Below are positions 29,142 to 39,683 of a stretch of 39,683 bases of DNA, piece by piece (within the stretch, counting starts at the first letter, position 1; every line of letters starts with the position of its first letter). The DNA is taken from contig CAMOXX010000002.1 of the NCBI GenBank assembly GCA_946629475.1, forward strand, positions 1 to 39,683, read 5' to 3'. The position numbers and the translations under genes were made by a program. The stretch comes from an uncultured Blautia sp. GTDB lineage: Bacteria; Bacillota; Clostridia; Lachnospirales; Lachnospiraceae. The notes beneath the pieces are model-generated. The model was not told where the DNA came from. It did no database searches and worked only from the letters and a program-made list of their open reading frames with translations.

Positions 29142-30131
29142 ATGATAGGCTTCAATGATATTATAGGACATGATGAGATTATACGTCATTTAAAAAATGC
29201 GATTCAATCGGGGAAGGTCTCCCATTCATATCTGATTACAGGTGAAGCGGGTTCAGGCAAAAAAATGATTGCCCGGTCTTTTGCGGCAGCGCTCCAGTGT
29301 GAAAAGGGAGGCGCTGAACCGTGCATGGTCTGCGATTCCTGTAAAAAGGCTATCGGAAATAATCACCCGGATATTATTTTTGTAAAAAACGAAAAACCGG
29401 GAGTTATTGCTGTGGATGAGGTTCGTGAGCAGGTGATTCACGATGTTGTGATTCGTCCTTACTACAGCAAATACAAAATATATATCATTCCTGAAGCCGG
29501 ATTCATGACTCCCGCGGCACAGAATGCCCTTTTGAAGACGATCGAAGAACCTCCGGAATACGCGGTCATTCTTCTGCTGACGAAAAATCCGGAGATGCTT
29601 CTGCCGACCATTTTGTCAAGGTGTGTCCGTCTGGATCTGAAGATTGTGGATGACAGCATTGTCAAGCAGTATCTGATGGAGCATCTTCATATTCCGGATT
29701 ATCAGGCGGAGATCGATACAAGCTTTGCGCACGGAAGCATTGGCAAGGCAAAAGAAGCGGCAACCTCTCAGGAATTTTCGGATATGACCGAAAAGGCGCT
29801 GAAGCTGCTTAAATATTCTGCCGACATGGAGGTTTTTGAGCTCACGGAGGAAATCAAGGACCTGGCTTCCGATAAAACAAAGATTGAGGATTATCTGGAC
29901 GTATTTCAGTTCTGGTTCCGGGATGTTCTGATGTTTAAGGCGACCAGGGAAATTGATAATCTTGTTTTTAAGCAGGAGATCAATGATATCCGGGAGCAGG
30001 CGAGTGCCAGATCCTACGAAAATCTTGAAAAAATACTGGAAGAGATAGACAAAACAAAAGTAAGGCTTCATGCCAATGTTAACCTGGAACTGGCACTGGA
30101 GCTTTTGTTCCTGACAATCAGGGAAAGATAA
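29142..30131 (+). CDS. holB: DNA polymerase III delta' subunit
   Basis: 329 aa; IIGHDEIIRHLKNAIQSGKVSHSYLITGEAGSGKKMIARSFAAAL, Cys cluster CEKGGAEPCMVCDSCKKAIGNNHPD, LLKTIEEPPEYAVILLLTKNPEMLLPTILSRC. Confidence 0.95.
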   Translation: MIGFNDIIGHDEIIRHLKNAIQSGKVSHSYLITGEAGSGKKMIARSFAAALQCEKGGAEPCMVCDSCKKAIGNNHPDIIFVKNEKPGVIAVDEVREQVIHDVVIRPYYSKYKIYIIPEAGFMTPAAQNALLKTIEEPPEYAVILLLTKNPEMLLPTILSRCVRLDLKIVDDSIVKQYLMEHLHIPDYQAEIDTSFAHGSIGKAKEAATSQEFSDMTEKALKLLKYSADMEVFELTEEIKDLASDKTKIEDYLDVFQFWFRDVLMFKATREIDNLVFKQEINDIREQASARSYENLEKILEEIDKTKVRLHANVNLELALELLFLTIRER

Positions 30132-30147
30132 GGAAGTATAAATCAAA

Positions 30148-31092
30148 ATGGCAAAAGTTGTAGGCGTAAGATTTCGGAATGTAGGGAAGATGTACTACTT
30201 TGATCCGAAGGATTATAATATAAAAAGAGGAGACCATGTAATTGTGGAGACCGCGCGGGGCATGGAATATGGCCGCGTGGTTATGGATCCGAAGGAAGTG
30301 GGCGAAAAAGAGCTGGTTCATCCATTGAAAGAGGTGATCCGGCCGGCAACCCAGGAGGATCAGGAGAGAGAAAGCAGGAACCGCGAAAAAGAAAAGGAAG
30401 CGCTGAAAATCTGCCGTCAGAAGATTCGTGAGCATAAGCTCGACATGAAGCTGATTGACGCGGAATATACCTTTGACAACAATAAAGTTCTTTTCTATTT
30501 TACTGCGGATGGCCGGATTGATTTCAGAATGCTGGTCAAGGACCTGGCATCGATTTTCAAAACGAGGATCGAACTCAGGCAGATTGGAGTGAGGGATGAG
30601 ACAAAGATTCTGGGAGGGATCGGAATCTGCGGCAGAGGACTCTGCTGTCATACTTATCTGACCGATTTTGTTCCTGTATCCATCAAGATGGCGAAGGAAC
30701 AGAATCTTTCGCTCAATCAGACGAAGATATCCGGTGTGTGCGGAAGACTGATGTGCTGCCTGAAATATGAGCAGGACACTTACGAAGAGCTGAACAAAAA
30801 GCTGCCTTCGACGGGTGATCAGGTGACGCTTCCGGATGGCTCGCTGGGAACCGTTCACAGTGTGAATGTGCTCCGGCAGCTTGTGATGGTCGTCACCGAA
30901 GAGAATGATGAAAAAGAGATCACGGAATATCCTGTCGGAGACCTGAAGTTCCGTCCCCGCAGGAAAAAAGCGAAGGGTCAGGAAAAAGCAGAAGGAAATG
31001 AACCAAAAGAAGCCAAAGGAAATGTTGAAAAAAAGGGAGATTCCAAAAAGCATGACAGAGATTCCGGTTCGAAAAAACGAGCGAATCGATGA
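30148..31092 (+). CDS. ricT: PSP1-domain protein (RicT/YaaT-like)
   Basis: 314 aa; VVGVRFRNVGKMYYFDP, ETKILGGIGICGRGLCCHTYLTDF, SGVCGRLMCCLKYEQDTYEE; Lys/Glu-rich tail. Confidence 0.93.
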   Translation: MAKVVGVRFRNVGKMYYFDPKDYNIKRGDHVIVETARGMEYGRVVMDPKEVGEKELVHPLKEVIRPATQEDQERESRNREKEKEALKICRQKIREHKLDMKLIDAEYTFDNNKVLFYFTADGRIDFRMLVKDLASIFKTRIELRQIGVRDETKILGGIGICGRGLCCHTYLTDFVPVSIKMAKEQNLSLNQTKISGVCGRLMCCLKYEQDTYEELNKKLPSTGDQVTLPDGSLGTVHSVNVLRQLVMVVTEENDEKEITEYPVGDLKFRPRRKKAKGQEKAEGNEPKEAKGNVEKKGDSKKHDRDSGSKKRANR

Positions 31093-31816
31093 TCTGCAGA
31101 ACGGCTTTTTCATCATACAGGATCCGGCAAAGTTCTGCTTTGGAATGGATGCGGTTCTTCTTTCGGGTTTCGCCTCTGTAAACAAGGGAGAACGGGTTTT
31201 GGATTTGGGAACAGGAACGGGAATCATTCCCGTTCTTCTTTCTTCCAGGACAGAGGGAGAGCATTTCACCGGTATTGAAATTCAGGAAGACTGTGCGGAA
31301 ATGGCGGAGAGAAGCGTCAGGCTGAACCAACTGGAGGACAGGGTTACGATCATTCCGGGCGATTTAAAAAACACAGCTGAACTGTTTGCACCCGGGTCTT
31401 TTGAGGTTGTGACGAGCAATCCCCCTTATATGATCGGAAACCATGGCCTGGAAAACCGGGATATGCCCAAAGCGATCGCGCGTCATGAAATCTGCTGCAG
31501 CCTTGAGGATGTGATAAAAAGCGCGGCTTACGTTCTTTCGAATAAAGGCCGGTTTTACATGGTTCACAGGCCGTTTCGTCTTGTGGAAATATTCGGAGTG
31601 CTGCGAAAGTACCGCCTTGAGCCAAAAAGAATGCAGCTGGTTTATCCTTATGCCGACAGGGAACCGAACATGGTTTTGATTGAGGCGAGAAAAGAAGGGA
31701 ACCCTTATCTCAGGGTGGATAAGCCTCTGATCGTATATGAAAGGCCGGGAGTATACACGAAGTCTGTTCTGGAATATTATCACGATGATGAACTATCCGG
31801 AGAGAATAAAAAATGA
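31052..31816 (+). CDS. tRNA1(Val) (adenine37-N6)-methyltransferase-like protein (YabB/TrmN6 family)
   Basis: TEIPVRKNERIDDLQNGFFIIQDPAKFCFGMDAVLLSGFA, VLDLGTGTGIIPVLLSSR, VVTSNPPYM. ORF opens at 30998; homology-like sequence begins near the Met at 31052. Confidence 0.9.
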   Translation: MTEIPVRKNERIDDLQNGFFIIQDPAKFCFGMDAVLLSGFASVNKGERVLDLGTGTGIIPVLLSSRTEGEHFTGIEIQEDCAEMAERSVRLNQLEDRVTIIPGDLKNTAELFAPGSFEVVTSNPPYMIGNHGLENRDMPKAIARHEICCSLEDVIKSAAYVLSNKGRFYMVHRPFRLVEIFGVLRKYRLEPKRMQLVYPYADREPNMVLIEARKEGNPYLRVDKPLIVYERPGVYTKSVLEYYHDDELSGENKK

Positions 31817-32661
31817 GTGGAATTTTGTATTTATGCGCTACGCCGATCGGAAACCTGGAGGATATCACTTTTCGTGTGATCCGGGTTCTGAAAGAAGCGG
31901 ATTTGATTGCCGCGGAGGATACCCGGAACAGCATCAAGCTGCTGAACCATTTTGATATACATACACCGATGACCAGCTACCATGAATTCAATAAGATGGA
32001 GAAGGGCCGGTATCTGATCGGGCAGCTCCTCGAAGGAAAGAATATTGCCCTGATTACGGATGCGGGGACACCCGGGATTTCCGACCCGGGGGAGGAGCTT
32101 GTGCAGCAGTGCCATGAGGAAGGAATCCAGGTGACTTCGGTTCCGGGGCCGGCTGCCTGCATTTCGGCCCTGGTCATGTCCGGGCTCCCGACACGCAGGT
32201 TTGCTTTTGAGGCTTTTCTTCCTCCCGATAAAAAAAAGAGAAGGCAGATTCTGGAGGAACTGAAAACGGAAACCAGGACAATTATTCTTTATGAAGCGCC
32301 GCACCGTCTTGTAAAAACACTGGACGAGCTGAAGGAAATGCTTGGAAACCGGAGAATGACTCTCTGCCGTGAGCTGACAAAAAAGCATGAGACATGCATG
32401 CGGACTACCATTGATGATCTGATTATTTTTTACAAGGATCATAAACCTCTCGGGGAATGTGTTCTGGTGATTGAGGGGGTTTCCCGTGAAGAACTTCAGA
32501 AGGAAGAACAGCAGAACTGGATGAAAATCAGCATCGAGGAACATGTTGAGATGTATGAAAAAGAAGGACTTTCCCGAAAAGAAGCGATGAAAAGGGCAGC
32601 GAAGGAGAGAGGACTTTCAAAGAGGGATATTTATCAGAGTTTTTTAAGAGGTGAAGAGTAA
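31813..32661 (+). CDS. rsmI: 16S rRNA (cytidine1402-2'-O)-methyltransferase RsmI
   Basis: 282 aa; LYLCATPIGNLEDITFRVIRVLKEADLIAAEDTRNSIKLLNHF, ALITDAGTPGISDPGEELV, VPGPAACISALVMSGLPTRRFAFEAFLPPDKKKRR. Confidence 0.98.
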   Translation: MSGILYLCATPIGNLEDITFRVIRVLKEADLIAAEDTRNSIKLLNHFDIHTPMTSYHEFNKMEKGRYLIGQLLEGKNIALITDAGTPGISDPGEELVQQCHEEGIQVTSVPGPAACISALVMSGLPTRRFAFEAFLPPDKKKRRQILEELKTETRTIILYEAPHRLVKTLDELKEMLGNRRMTLCRELTKKHETCMRTTIDDLIIFYKDHKPLGECVLVIEGVSREELQKEEQQNWMKISIEEHVEMYEKEGLSRKEAMKRAAKERGLSKRDIYQSFLRGEE

Positions 32662-32678
32662 CTTTGCCTCTTTTTTTA
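32646..32678 (+). terminator. Intrinsic terminator overlapping the rsmI stop codon
   Basis: AAGAGGTGAAG-AGTAA-CTTTGCCTCTT, with two wobble pairs, followed by a T run. Confidence 0.65.
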
Positions 32679-32687
32679 TGGATTTTA

Positions 32688-32716
32688 TTGGAACAGACGT
32701 CCTTTTGTGTTATAAT
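32688..32716 (+). promoter_or_regulatory. gyrB promoter
   Basis: TTGGAA - 17 bp - TATAAT. Confidence 0.7.
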
Positions 32717-32769
32717 AAAATAGTATTTGTGTGTCTTTAAAACGGCCTTTAACAGTAACCTGCAGATAG

Positions 32770-34707
<1,938 letters not shown>

Positions 34708-34722
34708 TCGGGAGAATATGCA

Positions 34723-37251
34723 ATGGAAGACAATATTTTTGATAAAGTTCATGAGGTCGATCTGGAAAAAACCATGAAGGAATCCTACATCGACTATGCC
34801 ATGAGTGTTATCGCGTCACGTGCCCTTCCGGATGTCAGGGATGGTCTGAAACCGGTACAGAGACGTGTTTTGTATTCCATGATTGAGCTGAATAACGGTC
34901 CTGACAAGCCGCACAGAAAGTGTGCGCGTATTGTCGGTGATACAATGGGTAAGTATCATCCTCATGGTGACAGCTCTATTTATGGAGCGCTGGTCAATAT
35001 GGCACAGGAATGGTCGACCAGATATCCATTGGTGGACGGTCATGGCAATTTCGGATCAGTGGACGGCGATGGCGCGGCAGCGATGAGGTATACCGAAGCC
35101 AGGCTCAGCAAAATCTCTATGGAGATGCTTGCGGATATCAATAAGGATACAGTCGATTTTCAGCCGAACTTTGATGAGACGGAGAGAGAACCGGTGGTTC
35201 TCCCCTCCCGTTACCCGAATCTGCTGGTGAACGGAACATCGGGCATTGCCGTCGGAATGGCAACCAATATTCCTCCTCATAATCTGAAGGAGGTTGTCGA
35301 AGCGGTCGTAAAGATCATTGACAATACAATTGAAGAGCAGAGAGAAACCACGATCGAGGAGATTCTTGAAATTGTCAAGGGTCCCGATTTCCCCACAGGA
35401 GCGGTCATTTTAGGGCGCAGGGGAATTGAAGAGGCTTATCGTACCGGACGTGGAAAAATCCGGGTGCGTGCGGTTACAAATATCGAGACACTGCCGAACG
35501 GCCGGACCTGTATCGTTGTGACCGAGCTTCCTTATCTGGTCAACAAAGCCCGCCTGATTGAAAAGATCGCGGAGCTGGTCAGAGATAAAAGGATCGAAGG
35601 CATCGTGGACCTGAATGATCATTCCAACAGAGAGGGAATGAGAATTCAGATTGACCTGCGAAAGGATGCCAACGCGAATGTGGTCCTGAATCAGCTTTTC
35701 AAGCATACGCAGATGCAGGATACCTTCGGGGTAAACCTGCTTTGCCTGGTTCCGAACAGGGGAAGCCTGGAGCCGAAGGTTCTGAACCTTCTGGAAATGC
35801 TGAAGTACTACCTGGAGCACCAGGAGGATGTGGTAACCAGGCGGACGCAGTATGATCTGAATAAAGCGCAGGAGAGGGCCCATATTCTGGAAGGACTCCT
35901 GAAAGCACTTGACAATATTGATGAAGTTATCCGGATTATCCGTTCTTCCCGGAATGTTCAGATTGCAAAGACAGAGCTGATGAACCGTTTTGAACTGACG
36001 GATCCTCAGGCACAGGCGATTGTGGATATGCGTCTGAGAGCTCTGACAGGTCTGGAACGCGAAAAGCTTGAGGCGGAATATGCTGAGCTGATGGAGAAAA
36101 TCCGCAAGTATCAGGCAATTCTTGGTGACCGGAATCTGCTGCTCCGCGTGATCCGTGAGGAAATTCTGGCAATCTCAGAAAAATACACGGATGAGCGCCG
36201 CACGGCAATCGGATATGATGTGTACGATATTTCGGCCGAGGATCTGATTCCGCGGGAGAATACCGTGGTTACGATGACGAAGGGCGGATATATCAAGCGG
36301 ATGACCGTTGATAATTTCCGCAGCCAGAACCGCGGAGGCCGGGGAATCAAGGGTATGCAGATTCTGGAGAATGACTATATTGATGAGCTGTTTATGACAA
36401 CAACACATCATTATCTGATGTTCTTCACCAATACCGGCAGGGTTTACCGGCTGAAGGCATATGAGATTCCCGAAGCCGGAAGGACGGCAAGAGGGACAGC
36501 GATTATCAATCTGCTGCAGCTCTCTCCCGGTGAAAGAATCACTGCCACCATCGCGATGAGCAGCTTTGATTCAAACTACAATCTGCTTATGTGTACGAGA
36601 AGCGGTATTGTTAAGAAAACACCGTTGAAGGATTATGAGAATGTACGTAAAAACGGTCTGATTGCGGTGAATCTGCGGGATGATGACGAACTGATTGAGG
36701 TAAAGAAGACCAATAACAAGAATGAGATTTTTCTGGTAACAAAATACGGTCAGTGTATCCGCTTCAGTGAGAGCGATGTACGAAATACGGGCAGAAGCTC
36801 TATGGGTGTGCGCGGAATCAATCTGGCAGACGGGGACGAAGTTGTTGCGATGCAGCTGTCCAGCCAGGGGCATTATCTGCTGACGGTTTCGTCCAGAGGC
36901 CTTGGAAAACTTACTTCGGTGAGTGAGTTCTCGAGACAGAACCGCGGCGGCAAGGGACTTAAATGCTATAAAATTACGGAAAAAACTGGCAGTGTGGCCG
37001 GCGCAAAGATGGTAAACAAAGATAATGAAATTATCATGATTACAACAGAAGGAATCATTATCCGTCTGCACTGTGAAGATATTTCTATTCTGGGTCGTGT
37101 CACATCCGGTGTGAAACTGATCAATCTTGATGAGAATGTCAAAGTGGCTGGCATTGCCAAGGTAAGAGAGAAAAAGAAGGAAGATCAGGAAACAAGTCCG
37201 GAAAATACGGCAGAAGATAATTCGGGGGATCAGACAGAAGAGGATAAATAA
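34723..37251 (+). CDS. gyrA: DNA gyrase subunit A
   Basis: 842 aa; [99 protein letters not shown] GyrA box. Confidence 0.98.
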   Translation: MEDNIFDKVHEVDLEKTMKESYIDYAMSVIASRALPDVRDGLKPVQRRVLYSMIELNNGPDKPHRKCARIVGDTMGKYHPHGDSSIYGALVNMAQEWSTRYPLVDGHGNFGSVDGDGAAAMRYTEARLSKISMEMLADINKDTVDFQPNFDETEREPVVLPSRYPNLLVNGTSGIAVGMATNIPPHNLKEVVEAVVKIIDNTIEEQRETTIEEILEIVKGPDFPTGAVILGRRGIEEAYRTGRGKIRVRAVTNIETLPNGRTCIVVTELPYLVNKARLIEKIAELVRDKRIEGIVDLNDHSNREGMRIQIDLRKDANANVVLNQLFKHTQMQDTFGVNLLCLVPNRGSLEPKVLNLLEMLKYYLEHQEDVVTRRTQYDLNKAQERAHILEGLLKALDNIDEVIRIIRSSRNVQIAKTELMNRFELTDPQAQAIVDMRLRALTGLEREKLEAEYAELMEKIRKYQAILGDRNLLLRVIREEILAISEKYTDERRTAIGYDVYDISAEDLIPRENTVVTMTKGGYIKRMTVDNFRSQNRGGRGIKGMQILENDYIDELFMTTTHHYLMFFTNTGRVYRLKAYEIPEAGRTARGTAIINLLQLSPGERITATIAMSSFDSNYNLLMCTRSGIVKKTPLKDYENVRKNGLIAVNLRDDDELIEVKKTNNKNEIFLVTKYGQCIRFSESDVRNTGRSSMGVRGINLADGDEVVAMQLSSQGHYLLTVSSRGLGKLTSVSEFSRQNRGGKGLKCYKITEKTGSVAGAKMVNKDNEIIMITTEGIIIRLHCEDISILGRVTSGVKLINLDENVKVAGIAKVREKKKEDQETSPENTAEDNSGDQTEEDK

Positions 37252-37253
37252 TA

Positions 37254-38618
37254 ATGGAAGGGAATGAGAATCCAAATACCGCCAGAAGGGAAAGGGCGGT
37301 ACGACCGGTGAGACGGACTTCCTCTTCCAACAGAAGCGGTGAGGAAGGCACAGAAAGAAGGTCATCGTCCGGCTCAGGACGCAGGCCTTCGGGCTCTTCC
37401 CGTGCAGAAGGAGGAAATGTAAGAAGAAGACCGGCTTCATCCGGAGGAACAGAAGGAAGCAGCGCTAGAAGAAGACCGGCTTCATCCGGGGGAAAAGAAG
37501 GAGAAAACGCGAGAAGAAGGCGGCCCGCTTCCGGCAGTGCGGAAGGAGAAGGCACGGAAAGAAGACGGCTTGCTTCCGGCAGTACGGAAGGAGAAAGCGC
37601 GAGAAGAAGAAGGCCCGCTTCCGGCAGTGCGGAAAGAGAAGGCACGAGGAGAAGGCAGCCTGCTTCCGGCAGTGCGGAAAGAGAAGGCACGAGGAGAAGG
37701 CAGCCTGCTTCCGGCAGTGCGGAAGGAGAAGGAGCGAGGAGAAGGCGGCCCGCTTCCGGCAGTGCGGAAGGAAACAGCCAAAGGAGAAGATCAAATACTT
37801 CCTATAATAATGAGGGAAAGAGAGAGTCTGCTTCTTATGAATCAGGGGAAGAAAGACCCCGCAGAAGATCGACTGCTTCCGAAAATGCGGTAAGGCCGAC
37901 GAGGAGAAGACCTTCCTCCTCAGTAAACGGTGAAGAGAGGGAAAGCAGAGACGCTGAAAGATCCCCGCGCAGGGAAAGATATTCTGATACGGAGACTGTC
38001 AGAGAAAGAAGAACAAGAACTGTTTCTAAAAACACTCCGGATCTGACAAGGCTGGCTGTTAATCCGAAGGTAATCGGAGCGGCGGCAGCAGTGCTTCTTA
38101 TTGTAATCGGAGTGATTGTCGGAGTGAGAAGCTTTGGCGCGAGCCATCGGACGGCTGAAAATGTGGTAAAGGAGCTTGTAAAAGCATCAGTTGATGGAAA
38201 TGCCGGCGGAATGAAGGATGCTTACGGAATCAATGGAGAAGTGATGGTGGATATGCAGGAAGCTTTTGATGCGACCGCAGCATATTACAAGGCACATAAT
38301 GTGAAAAAAACAGAGATAAAAACTTCCGGAACGCTTTTTGAAGACGGAAATTATTCCTATGTATATATACTTTACAATCTGCTTCTCGATAATGATCAGG
38401 AGTATCCCTGCATAGCGACATACATTACGCAGAATATGGATGGAAAATACTATGTTCTTACTCCGGCAAATGTGACGGAAGATCTGAGTGCGAAAGCGAC
38501 AGCAAGCTACCAGAAATTTATGACGACGGACACTTACAAGAATTATTCCAGAGAATATGACACCTTTATAAAAAAGAATCCGGGATATGAGGAAAAGATT
38601 GCAGCTAAACTGGCGTAA
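37254..38618 (+). CDS. Uncharacterised 454-aa single-pass membrane protein: Arg/Ser/Gly-rich repetitive N-terminus, one TM helix, C-terminal extracytoplasmic domain
   Basis: Repeats of RRRPASGSAEGEGTR type; TM segment VIGAAAAVLLIVIGVIVGV; C-terminal AENVVKELVKASVDGNAGGMKDAYGINGEVMVDM... folded-looking segment. Confidence 0.88.
   Translation: MEGNENPNTARRERAVRPVRRTSSSNRSGEEGTERRSSSGSGRRPSGSSRAEGGNVRRRPASSGGTEGSSARRRPASSGGKEGENARRRRPASGSAEGEGTERRRLASGSTEGESARRRRPASGSAEREGTRRRQPASGSAEREGTRRRQPASGSAEGEGARRRRPASGSAEGNSQRRRSNTSYNNEGKRESASYESGEERPRRRSTASENAVRPTRRRPSSSVNGEERESRDAERSPRRERYSDTETVRERRTRTVSKNTPDLTRLAVNPKVIGAAAAVLLIVIGVIVGVRSFGASHRTAENVVKELVKASVDGNAGGMKDAYGINGEVMVDMQEAFDATAAYYKAHNVKKTEIKTSGTLFEDGNYSYVYILYNLLLDNDQEYPCIATYITQNMDGKYYVLTPANVTEDLSAKATASYQKFMTTDTYKNYSREYDTFIKKNPGYEEKIAAKLA
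37430..37795 (+). repeat. 45-bp (15-aa) in-frame tandem repeat, about 8 units
   Basis: GCTTC anchor at 37434, 37479, 37527, 37572, 37617, 37662, 37707, 37752: the last six exactly 45 bp apart. Confidence 0.95.
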
Positions 38619-38630
38619 CAGGAGATAATC

Positions 38631-39344
38631 ATGAAACGAATTGTGATGATGCTGATCAGGAATCTTTATTATCTGCCTTATGCATTGATAAAACTGAGGT
38701 GGTATCTGGCGCATAAAGAAAAATATTCCGAAGAAAAGATCAATGCTTTTTTTCGATCCATCTGTAAACATGCCGTGAGAGGCGGAAATATTAAAATCGA
38801 TATATCCGGTGTGGAAAACTTCCCGAAGGAGAACGGATTTATGATATTTCCGAATCACCAGGGAATGTTTGATGTGCTGGCTTTGATTCTTGCGTGTCCT
38901 GACCCTGTAACAGTGGTTGCCAAAAAGGAGACCGAGAACATTCCTGTTTTGCGTTCTATTCTGAAACTGATGGGGGCGCAGTTTATTGACAGGGAAGATC
39001 TCCGCCAGTCCATGCAGGTAATCAACCAGGTGGCAAAGGAAGTTAAAGAAGGACGGAACTATATTATTTTTGCGGAAGGGACACGGAGCAAAAACGGAAA
39101 CCAGCTTCTGGAATTTAAAGGGGGAAGCTTTAAGGCAGCAACAAAAGCACAGTGTCCGATTGTGCCGGCAGCGCTGATCGATTCCTACAAAGCGTTCGAT
39201 ACTGGATCCATCCAGAAGATAAATATTAAAGTGTGTATTCAGAAACCATTATATCCGGAAGATTATAAAGGTAAGAAGACCGTCGACATCGCAGATGAGG
39301 TTAAAAGCATCATAGAAAAAACGATACAAAAAAATTGTGAATAA
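38631..39344 (+). CDS. plsC: 1-acyl-sn-glycerol-3-phosphate acyltransferase (PlsC family)
   Basis: 237 aa; FPNHQGMFDVLAL (NHX4D), QFIDRED, IIFAEGTRSKNG, VPAALIDSYKAF. Confidence 0.92.
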   Translation: MKRIVMMLIRNLYYLPYALIKLRWYLAHKEKYSEEKINAFFRSICKHAVRGGNIKIDISGVENFPKENGFMIFPNHQGMFDVLALILACPDPVTVVAKKETENIPVLRSILKLMGAQFIDREDLRQSMQVINQVAKEVKEGRNYIIFAEGTRSKNGNQLLEFKGGSFKAATKAQCPIVPAALIDSYKAFDTGSIQKINIKVCIQKPLYPEDYKGKKTVDIADEVKSIIEKTIQKNCE

Positions 39345-39348
39345 GCTG

Positions 39349-39377
39349 TTGACACTACTATAAAAAATATGTATAAT
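39349..39377 (+). promoter_or_regulatory. Consensus promoter for tRNA-Ser
   Basis: TTGACA - 17 bp - TATAAT, perfect hexamers, about 60 bp upstream of the tRNA. Confidence 0.9.
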
Positions 39378-39439
39378 AAACAATGCGTTTCAAAAGACGC
39401 ACTCAACTGAATATAATGTTTAACATTAGTTCGGAGTCA

Positions 39440-39527
39440 GGAGAAGTACTCAAGAGGCCGAAGAGGTGCCCCTGCTAAGGGTATAGGTCGGGTGACCGGC
39501 GCGAGGGTTCAAATCCCTCCTTCTCCG
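39440..39527 (+). tRNA. tRNA-Ser(GCT)
   Basis: GGAGAAG acceptor pairs with CTTCTCC; anticodon loop CTGCTAA (GCT at 39474-39476); long variable arm; GGTTCAAATCC T-loop; no encoded CCA. Confidence 0.96.
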
Positions 39528-39580
39528 TTCATCTTTTTCAGGATTATTTCAAAAAAATTGAAAAATCTAAAAAAAAGGTG

Positions 39581-39609
39581 TTGACACAGCAGAAATGTTG
39601 TGGTAATCT
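39581..39609 (+). promoter_or_regulatory. Candidate strong promoter at window end, possibly for an rRNA operon
   Basis: A-rich upstream tract then TTGACA - 17 bp - TAATCT with a TGn extension. Confidence 0.55.
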
Positions 39610-39683
39610 ATTAAAGCTGTCGCAAGAGAGCAAAACAAAAAACTCGCACCGCGGAAGCAAACTTAACATGCACCGCGCACGAG

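Noticed and set aside
30118-31269. 383-aa minus-strand ORF opposite PSP1/methyltransferase
   Set aside because: Antisense to two clear genes; no motif and Phe/Arg-rich shadow composition.
37139-37794. Several overlapping minus-strand ORFs (183, 109, 99 aa) with repeats such as SFRTAGSGPPSPRA
   Set aside because: A 45-bp repeat without stops in any frame opens all frames; the plus-strand ORF has gene context and a TM/C-terminal domain.

Overview
The window is a low-GC Firmicutes/Clostridia-type (probably Lachnospiraceae-like, by inference) replication-origin region. Genes left of about 11.0 kb are all on the minus strand: serS (partial), DUF4446, parB, parA, rsmG, mnmG, mnmE, jag, yidC, yidD, rnpA, rpmH. 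Genes right of about 11.46 kb are all on the plus strand: dnaA, dnaN, S4/yaaA, recF, a TPR-acidic-AAA protein, rsmA, an S1-domain protein, CBS/DRTGG family II PPase, murA, metK, a two-component system, an Orn/Lys/Arg decarboxylase, a guanylate-kinase-like protein, holB, PSP1/ricT, a tRNA1(Val)-type methyltransferase, rsmI, gyrB, gyrA, a repeat-rich membrane protein, plsC, and tRNA-Ser(GCT). The window ends in a probable strong promoter, possibly for an rRNA operon. The origin looks bipartite. One part is a set of inverted DnaA-box pairs between rpmH and dnaA. The other is a DnaA-box / GC-cluster / DnaA-trio / AT-rich unwinding element between dnaA and dnaN. Four parS sites lie near parA and rsmG, three with an exact 44-bp period and one forming the rsmG start codons. 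The best candidates for undescribed biology are the 1030-aa TPR-acidic-AAA protein between recF and rsmA, the 454-aa Arg/Ser-rich protein with a 45-bp tandem repeat after gyrA, and the divergent guanylate-kinase-like protein in the usual tmk position. No CRISPR array, transposon or prophage was seen. All calls come from reading the sequence; no searches were run.
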